Shown here: piece after piece, positions 11,393 through 21,300 of the stretch
Numbering within the stretch: the stretch's first letter is position 1
Layout: each line of letters begins with the position of its first letter
Source of the DNA: Haliotis asinina
Taxonomy: Eukaryota > Mollusca > Gastropoda > Lepetellida > Haliotidae
Length of the DNA: 64,000 nt
Assembly: GCF_037392515.1 (NCBI RefSeq)
Contig: NC_090290.1
Location: 26,185,753 to 26,249,752 of the forward strand
Reading direction: 5' to 3'
Made by a program: the position numbers and the translations under genes
Notes under the pieces: model-generated
Seen by the model: the letters and a program-made list of their open reading frames with translations, nothing else
What the model was told of the DNA's origin: nothing
Database searches by the model: none

Positions 11393-11770
11393 ACAGTCAA
11401 GGATCCAACATATGTCATATTTGGGATTTCACTTTCTTAGTAAAGTACAAATTCTAGTACTTTTTTCGGTTGAGTCCCATCCGGGATTCGAACCCGCACC
11501 CTCAGAGTCAGGCACCTAATCGCCAGCACACAAAGTCAGCCGCCTAGTCCGCTCAGCCACCGCGACTTCCGCTGAGCGGACTAGGCGGCTGACTTTGTGT
11601 GCTGGCGATTAGGTGCCTGACTCTGAGGGTGCGGGTTCGAATCCCGGATGGGACTCAACCGAAAAAAGTACTAGAATTTGTACTTTACTAAGAAAGTGAA
11701 ATCCCAAATATGACATATGTTGCATTTGACCACTTTCTAAATGGCATCGTGTAATCACAGTCAAGGATCC
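11393..11770. mobile_element. Inverted SINE dimer: perfect palindrome with 152-nt arms inside one 14-bp target-site duplication
   Basis: Arms 11406-11557 and 11571-11722 are exact reverse complements by eye, separated by a 13-nt spacer. Each arm is a tRNA-derived SINE with 'gctgagcggactaggcgg' (A box) and 'gcgggttcgaatcccgg' (B box). The right arm reads + and has 34 nt more of 3' tail. The left arm reads - and, through the spacer, has the more complete tRNA-like head. The 14-nt sequence 'acagtcaaggatcc' flanks the whole unit at 11393-11406 and 11757-11770. It lies about 290 bp upstream of the gene B start codon. Confidence 0.9.
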
Positions 11771-12057
11771 GTTTTTGTAGAAAGGGGCCTTTTTACAAGT
11801 GATGTTATACGCTTAAAGGTCGAGAGATAAATACATGGAGTCAGTACAATGCAAATTGCAATGCCACGATTGGTGGCTGCATTACTTTTATTCTGAAACT
11901 TTCTCTTTGATAGTTTACTCTGTTGAATTTAGTAGGTATGTTTATGTCGCCACATTGACCTTACAGAAACAAACCTGTAGCAATACATGTGAACCTGTGA
12001 CTACACCAGCCGACGTACATCTATCGCCAGTCGCCCCATCTTCTCATCGACAACAAG

Positions 12058-12313
12058 ATGACCCGGTTGTGCACATTCTACTTCAAGGTCTTGTACTGTA
12101 TGTCCGCTCTCAGCTTCCTTGTACTGATACAAGTTGTCATAGTCAGTGAACATTACCCAAATACTGAATTCTACAACAATGTACAATACGCTGCATCAGA
12201 TGCCCTGTATCGGACCATCTCGGCAACACTGAGTAACGATGAAGCGTCAGAAGAAGCACTTGTAAAGGACACGCTGGACGGGTTGGAGCCGTTTCGACCA
12301 ACTGATGCCCCCG
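12058..12313 (+). CDS. GALNT-like: Gene B exon 1 (cytosolic tail, signal anchor, stem)
   Basis: Starts [14 protein letters not shown], then a hydrophobic run ([14 protein letters not shown]) that fits a type II signal anchor with a short cytosolic tail, followed by a polar, acidic stem. Donor 'gtaagact', phase 1. The ATG is the first Met after the in-frame TGA at 11998-12000. Any 5' UTR exon is not identified. Confidence 0.88.
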
Positions 12314-15300
12314 GTAAGACTGTCACTGACAGAGATTGAGATCAAAAAACGTAATCTAAATTTGATATTTTGACATGTTGAACTTTTAATGAGTGTTCTA
12401 GGCGCTACAGGTCGGGCTTAGGTGATGAAATGCCTAATCAATAAAGGCGGAAACAACTGTAGAGTTGAATTTTGTTGAATATATATCGTGTTTAATTTTG
12501 GATTAAAACGGCCAGCCACCGCTACAATGGATGTCGGACAACCGCAGCATGGTAGATTGAACTATGGACTGTGTGTACCCCTCTGAGTCGCAATGGCAGA
12601 GCAGGTTAGGCGGCTGACTTTGTGTGCTGACGATTATTTGCCGGACTTGGAGGGTCTGGGTTCGAATCTCAGATGGGACTCAAGTCAACAAAATTGCTAG
12701 AATCTGCACTTTACTAAGAAATTGTAATCCAAACATAACCTATGTTACATGTGACCACTTCCTAAATGGCATTGTGTAATCATTGCACTTTGTATATTTG
12801 CCTTCAGGAGAACTAGGTAGGGCGGTAGCCATCAACTATGACGCGCTCAGTGATGTACAAAGGGCCAAGATGGCGGACGGATATCAGAAGCATGGTTTTA
12901 ATGAGTACGTCAGCGACATGATCTCCATCCGGCGTCGAACCCCGGACTTCCGGCCAAGCATGTACGTGGTGGTTACGCTGCTGGTGATGGCAGGGTGGAT
13001 GACCAGTGTATGCACACAATTCAGCAGCTGCGATTGTGTTCTCTCCTTGGGTGATAGGATATACGGGACCGTCCACATACTACAGGGGCGGTGGATGGGT
13101 GTGAAGTTGTTAAGACTGTATAATTTTTCTTCTGACACGTGACAAGTGACCAATGACTAGTGCCAAGCTTGTTGTCTCACCTCATTATTCATATTGCCTC
13201 CTTGTAATGAGGAAACAGGAACATTCACCTACGTTTATGCAGCTGTGCCACTCGTTGTCAAAAGTTGACTGGTGTAACAGTGAGTCCATATTTGTGTTCT
13301 TGACGGTAGTATCCCTGTCACTTTAGACACCTTTGGTACAGAAACAGAATGTTCGGGGTTGTCTTTCTGGGTCGTGCTGTGATTCGTCTCTAAACTTTCT
13401 CCTCATTATACACCGTTTGTTCATCTGTTTACACCAAAGTCATGCCATCACTCCTCTGGGCTGTCTTCGCACATTAGTCCACACCCCCTATATGTATTCC
13501 TACTGATGACATCACTGTGACTGCGCAGGTGCCGGGGGCTGGTGTACCCAGACGACCTGCCTGCCACCAGCATCATCATCTGCTTCCACAACGAGGCTTG
13601 GTCCACGCTCATCAGGACGGTGTTCAGCGTCCTCGACAACACACCACAACATCTTCTACACGAAGTCATCCTCGTAGACGATGCGTCTGACGAATGTGAG
13701 AGCTTCACATATATGCATACTTCACGAACCATTTGTCGATCCTAACAGTTACTAGCAACTCTTCACTCAGTTTCAGTTTCCCGAACGTGAGCTGTTGCCC
13801 ATACGATAATTCCAATCACACATGCCTGTTTGTCTGTGTAACACAATCAGCAATATTGCAGGTACATACACGGCTTGAAAAAAGCTGGATCAGACAGTTC
13901 GATGATACTGTGAGCAACGATAATCCTCGTGTAGGCACCATGGCACGCTGTTCACATGGTCAAGAAGCATGACCAGTCGTCCAGATGCTCGACTCTTACT
14001 ACTGGCATAGGTTACACAGGACCTTTTCTGACCTAAACCATTACTGATTCGAATGATACAAATGTATTCGTTATGTGTCCAATGTCCGTTCAACCACAGT
14101 CGAGTGTGCTTCAAGTGTCATGAAATATAAGTCATGTCTATTCCGATGTGGTTCTGGATGGAATGGAGTGTACATACATGTGCACAGGGAAGGCAAGTAT
14201 AGTGAATCGCCCTCTTCTTTTCCTCCCTAGCGTCACTTGGTACGTCACTGGAGGAGTACCTCCGCCCACTGCCCAAGGTGAAGCTAGTGAGGGCCTCCTC
14301 CAGAGTGGGCTTGATTGGAGCCAGACTACTGGGCGTGGCGTCATCTACTGCTCCCGTCCTCACCTTCCTGGACTCACACGTGGAGTGTATGAAAGGTAAG
14401 GACATGTGGCGGCGTGCATGGGAGGTAGGGACGTGTAGTAGAGAGTATGAAATGTGGGGACATGCAGTAGACAGTATGAACGGTAAGGGCATGTAGTATA
14501 AATGTGTAATTGTTAAGGACATACACTAGAGTGTGTGACATGTAGGGACACGTGCAGCGTATGACAAGTGAGTACCTGGAACAGGTCGTATGGAAGGTTG
14601 ACACAGTTAGTACAGTGTATGATATCGACGGACAGAGTTTTGTATGGAAGGCAGTGACGTTTGATGGAGCAGGTGAAAGTTACGGATATTCAGTGAGATA
14701 AAGAACTTTCAATAACGTAACCTGAAAGAATGACTTAACTTCAATTACACTTTCAATGTAAACCTTTTAGGACTTCAAAGAAAACACATGGCAATCTTAA
14801 GGTAGTGAAAGAATGTAACGACGCGTGGCATTGTAAACCTCCACACTCACTCTTTGGCCCATACACTGATTATGGGAGTAATATATCTTGTCCAATTGTT
14901 TCTGTTTGATGAATGGTGCCTACTGCCTAGATTTGGCAACTGTTGTTATTGTGGTCAGGCTGGCTGCAACCGATGTTGAGTCGTGTTTTGGCCAACGACC
15001 ACCACGTCACATACCCAGTTGTCCACATCATCAACTATATCGACTTCAGCATCAAGGAGGTACAAGTTGGAACCAGAGGTTTATTTCACTGGATGGATCT
15101 GAGTTACTTCCCTTACAGAGCGTCTGCTCGCGTCCTGAACAGTAGACGGAGTGCAGCGGACCCCATCAGGTATCTACAACATACGGATAATGGACATATA
15201 ACAGTTAAACCCATATACAGCACAGACAGTGTACGTACTTAGCTAACCCCATAGGATATATACAGAACAGAAAGTGGACGTACTTAGCTAACCCCAAAAT

Positions 15301-18300
15301 GTATTTACAACATAGACAGTGGACCTACTTAGCTAACCCCATAAGGTATTTACAACATAGACAGTGGACGTACTAAGCTAACCCCATAGGATATATACAG
15401 CACAGACAGTGGAGGTACTTAGTTAACCCCATAGGATATATACAGCACAGACAGTGGAGGTACTTAGCTAACCCCATAAGGTATTTACAACATAGACAGT
15501 GGAGGTACTTAGCTAACCCCATAGGATATATACAGCACAGACAGTGGAGGTACTTAGCTAACCCCATAGGATATATACAGCACAGACAGTGGACGTACTT
15601 AGCTAACCCATAGGATATATACAGCACAGGCAGTGGAGGTACTAAGCTAACCCCATAAGATGTATACAGCACAGACAGTGGAGGTACTTAGCTAACCCCA
15701 TAATGTATTTACAACATAGACAGTGGACGTACTTAGCTAACCCCATAAGGTATTTACAACATAGACAGTGGACGTACTTAGCTAACCCCTTAGGATATAT
15801 ACAGCACAGACAGTGGACGTACTTAGTTAACCCCATAGGATGTATACAGCACAGACAGTGGACGTACTTAGCTAACCCCATAGGATATATACAGAACAGA
15901 CAGTGGAGGTACTTAGTTAACCCCACAAGGTATTTACAACATAGACAGTGGACGTACTTAGTTAACCCCATAGGATATATACAGCACAGACAGTGGAAGT
16001 ACTTAGCTAACCCCATAGGATATATACAGCACAGACAGTGGACGTACTAAGTTAACCCCATAAGATATATACAGCACAGAGAGTGGACGTCCTTAGCTAA
16101 CCCCATAGGATGTATACAGAACAGACAGTGGAGGTACTTAGTTAACCCCATAAGGTATTTACAACATAGACAGTGGAGGTACTTAGCTAACCCCATAGGA
16201 TATATACAGTACAGACAGTGGAGGTACTTAGCTAACCCCATAATATATATACAGCACAGACAGTGGACGTACTTAGTTAACCCCATAGGATATATACAGC
16301 ACAGACAGTGGACGTACTTAGCTAACCCCATAGGATATATACAGCACAGGCAGTGGAGGTACTTAGCTAACCCCATAAGATGTATACAGCACAGACAGTG
16401 GACGTACTTAGCTAACCCCATAATGTATTTACAACATAGACAGTGGAGGTACTTAGCTAACCCCATAAGGTATTTACAACATAGACAGTGGACGTACTTA
16501 GCTAACCCCATAGGATATATACAGCACAGACAGTGGACGTACTTAGTTAACCCCATAGGATGTATACAGCACAGACAGTGGACGTACTTAGCTAACCCCA
16601 TAGGATATATACAGAACAGACAGTGGAGGTACTTAGTTAACCCCATAAGGTATTTACAACATAGACAGTGGACGTACTTAGCTAACCCCATAGGATATAT
16701 ACAGCACAGACAGTGGAGGTACTTAGCTAACCCCATAGGACATATACAGCACAGACAGTGGACGTACTAAGTTAACCCCATAAGATATATACAGCACAGA
16801 GAGTGGACGTCCTTAGCTAACCCCATAGGATGTACACAGAACAGACAGTGGAGGTACTTAGCTAACCCCATAAGGTATTTACAACATAGACAGTGGAGGT
16901 ACTTAGCTAACCCCATAAGGTATTTACAACATAGACAGTGGAGGTACTTAGCTAACCCCATAAGGTATTTACAACATAGACAGTGGAGGTACTTAGCTAA
17001 CCCCATAATATATATACAGCACAGACAGTGGAGGTACTTAGCTAACTCCATAAGATGTATACAGCACAGACAGTGGAGGTACTTAGCTAACCCCATAATG
17101 TATTTACAACATAGACAGTGGACGTACTTAGCTAACCCCATAAGGTATTTACAACATAGACAGTGGACGTACTTAGCTAACCCCATAGGATATATACAGC
17201 ACAGACAGTGGACGTACTTAGTTAACCCCATAGGATGTATACAGCACAGACAGTGGACGTACTTAGCTAACCCCATAGGATATGTACAGCACAGACAGTG
17301 GAGGTACTTAGTTAACCCCATAAGGTATTTACAACATAGACAGTGGACGTACTTAGCTAACCCCATAGGATATATACAGCACAGACAGTGGACGTACTTA
17401 GCTAGCCCCATAAGATATATACAGCACAGAGAGTGGACGTCCTTAGCTAACCCCATAGGATGTATACAGCACAGACAGTGGAGGTACTTAGTTAACCCCA
17501 TAAGGTATTTACAACATAGACAGTGGAGGTACTTAGCTAACCCCATAGGATATATGCAGTACAGACAGTGGAGGTACTTAGCTAACCCCATAATATATAT
17601 ACAGCACAGACAGTGGAGGTACTTAGTTAACCCCATAGGATGTATACAGCACAGACAGTGGAGGTACTTAGCTAACCCCATAGGATATATACACCACAGA
17701 CAGTGGAGGTACTTAGCTAACCCCATAGGATATATACAGCACAGACAGTGGACGTACTTAGCTAACCCCATAGGATATATACAGCACAGGCAGTGGACGT
17801 ACTTAGCTAACCTCATAGGATATATACAGCACAGACAGTGGTGGTACTTAGCTAACCCCATAATGTATTTACAACATAGACAGTGGACGTACTTAGCTAA
17901 CCCCATAAGGTATTTACAACGACAGTGGACGTACTTAGCTAACCCCATAGGATATATACAGCACAGACAGTGCAGGTACTTAGCTAACCCCATAGGATAT
18001 ATACAGCACAGACAGTGGACGTACTTAGTTAACCCCATAAGATATATACAGCACAGACAGTGGAGGTACTTAGCTAACCCCATAGGATATATACAGCACA
18101 GACAGTGGAGGTACTTAGCTAACCCCATAAGATATTTACAACATAGACAGTGGAGGTACTTAGCTAACCCCATAGGATATATACAGCACAGACAGTGGAG
18201 GTACTTAGCTAACCCCATAGGATGTATACAGCACAGACATTGGAGGTACTTAGCTAACCCCATAAGGTATTTACAACATAGACAGTGGACGTACTTAGCT

Positions 18301-21300
18301 AACCCCATAAGGCATTTACAACATAGACAGTGGACGTACATCAGTTAAGCCCACAAAGTATATACAACATAGTCAGGGCTAGTACCTCATTCAACACATA
18401 AGTGATAGACAGCACAGTAGACGTACTTTAGTTAACCCCACAAGATGTGATAACACAGACAGTGCGTGTACCTCATTTAACCCCATAAAGTATAGACAAC
18501 ACAAGCTCTTGTTGGACTTCAGTTGAACCCATAAGGTATGCATAACACAGACAGTAGGCGTGCTTCACTTAACGTCATAAGGTATACAGAACACAGACAG
18601 TGAACGGACTTCAGTTGAATACATTATAGTATATACAACACTGACAGTGGACGTGGGTATCCTTTACACAGTCTGGGAAGGATTACCTAGGATAACAGGG
18701 AGATTATGGTCTCATCAGGTATACCATCGGGTACCCATTTTCTGATGGGTGAACAGAGGCAATTTTTAACAAACTCATTTGTCTAAGGTGAGACCACATG
18801 TATCACATGTGCTTCGTTGAGGGGTAGGACTGAAGCACTGAATCTCAGGATTCAAGCTACCAAACGCGGTTGCGCCCCTAAACACCCTCCGGTCCCATCG
18901 TTGTTTTACCTGCGCTGTATGCACAGGACCACACACCTCCACATAACACAAAGGTGAATACAGTATTCAGTAATCCTCATAATCTGACAGTTTTGAAGCA
19001 GAAACATAATTTGTAATTATTATAGATAATGGAGGTAAAATACTTAAATTGACCATCAATCAGATCAATAAAGAGGTAGTGTGTTGCCAGATCCGCCACA
19101 ATGCCCGGTGGAATATTCAGCATTAGCAGACGATACTTCCTCCATTTGGGAGGGTATGACCCAGGACTCAAGACTTGGGGAAGCGAAAACACAGAACTGT
19201 CGTTTAAGGTACTTTTTTGTTTTAAATGATTCTAAAGTCAAGTACGAATGATATTTATTATTGGTCGTCCTAATGGGAGAAATCTATTCGCTATGTCTAG
19301 ATTTGAATCCATACAGTATTTAGGCGTCTGTGAGGTATACCACTCCTGACAAAGGAAGGTATATTTCAGTGGGGTTAACGTAAAGCAAACAAGGAACTAC
19401 TCGGTCATTTGACAGCGATGCACTTGATGTATAGCGTTATGCATCATCATGATTGTGTTTGATGCATGTGTGGATGTGTAACGTGTACTTTTTACTGATT
19501 GTGTTTGATGCACGTGTGTGTGTAACTGTTACTGATTGTGTTTGATGCACGTGTGTGTGTAACTGTTACTGATTGTGTTTGATGCACGTGTGTGTGTAAC
19601 TTTTACTGATTGTGTTTTATGCATGTGTGGAAGTGTAACTTTTACTGATTGTGTTTTATGCATGTGTGGAAGTGTAACTTTTACTGATTGTGTTTTATGC
19701 ACATGTGGAAATGTAACTTTTACTAATTGTATTTTATGCATGTGTCGATGTGTAACCTTTACTGATTGTGTTTTATGCATGTGTGGAAGTGTAACGTTTA
19801 CTGATTGTATTTGGAGCATGTGTGGTTGTGTAATTTTTCCTGACCGTGTTTGGTGCGTATGTGGATGTAAAACGTTTACTGATTGTATTTTATGCACGTG
19901 TGGATGTGAAAGTTTTACCGATTGTGTTTGGAGTGTGTGTGGTTGTGTAAGCTTTACTGGTTTTGTTTGGTGCATGTGTGTATGCATAATGTTATGACTG
20001 GGTTACATGTAAGAAGGTGTGGATGTATAACCATATTACTCAGTTCTGTTTATGTAATCTTACTGCTGATTGTGAATGTTGCAGGTGTGGATGTGTAACG
20101 GTACCATCGAGGTTTTGCCATGCTCAGGCATTGCGCATGTGTTCAGACACATAAACCCTAACCTGGACAAGAATTTCTATGACACCGTCACGACCAACGC
20201 CATGAGGGTAGCCCACGTGTGGATGGACCAGTATAAGTACTTCTTTTTCAACAACTTCATCGAAGATAATAAAATGGTGAGTGACTCGGGATGTTAGCCC
20301 TGCCTCGGTTATTAGTACGGATGTTTGTCTTGAGAACTATTCTGGATTGCATTCTTTTACCATCCACATGTCATGGGTATCATGGGGTGAGTTAACAGCC
20401 CAGATTATTCCATTCATAGTCAGTTATGTGGAGTTTAGTCATACGCATATACATGATCAGTGTACATTAGTAATTGTCACTGAATTATGGCTACACTATT
20501 GCCGCAATCAAAAGCAAGAAGGAAGAAGGTTGTCCCGGTCAAATAAGTGAAGAGTCGTAAAATATGTGAAACCCTCCAAACTTTAAACGTAAGTCTGAGG
20601 CCTCCCTTTGTCGACTGACCGTAACGTATATACCTTCTTAATTGCCCATTTAGTGTCATGTATCATTGTTGGTAATTAAAATAATGTTAACAATGGCGTC
20701 GTTTCCAACCATAACTTTCCATTGTGCCACACAGCCCAACTTTGGAGATGTTTCTGACAGAGTATCGCTACGACAGAGACTGAAGTGTTACGACTTTGAC
20801 TGGTATATGCACAACGTGGCCACCGACCTGTACGCGCCAACTGATGCCCTCCATGTACAGGAGGTAATTAATAACCTACACGTACTGTACCGCTATACTT
20901 CCACAATACAACATGGATTGCGTGTTCTAGATGAACTCGGGTGGTGACGTAAGCTGGTGTTTACATCTCGAGGTCCAGGTTCTAATCTCTTATTGGACAA
21001 TGGGTATAGACCATTTACGATGTCAGGCCTCACTTTTAGAGGTACTCAGAAGTCAGCGGTGAGATGTGTAATATATGTTCACATAACTGACATATCTTTC
21101 AGATTCGCCATAAACAAAGCGGTAATGTTTGCCTTGCTCATTCTTTTTCCAAGCCGGAAGTCCTGGTTGGGACCTGCGATGGATTCATGCGGCACCAGGT
21201 AATATTAAAAAACTTTGCATGTTTTGTACATTTGATTTATTAACTTTAACTGGTTTGGTCAAAGTAAAAGGAAGTCCACACATTTGACATGTCGCAGTTC

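Noticed and set aside
16767..18341. 524-codon open frame on the minus strand, Cys-rich 15-residue repeats (and a 416-codon one on the plus strand)
   Set aside because: It is the 45-bp intronic array read in frame. Both strands are open because 45 is divisible by 3. It lies inside an intron of gene B.
19529..19997. Cys-rich frame resembling a secreted disulphide protein on +, His-rich on -
   Set aside because: It is the 39-bp array in intron 6 of gene B, which copies the exon 7 border.
20931..21000. Possible SINE fragment with B-box-like 'ggttctaatctc' in gene B intron 8
   Set aside because: Only short, weak similarity to the abalone-type SINE head; no core or tail follows.
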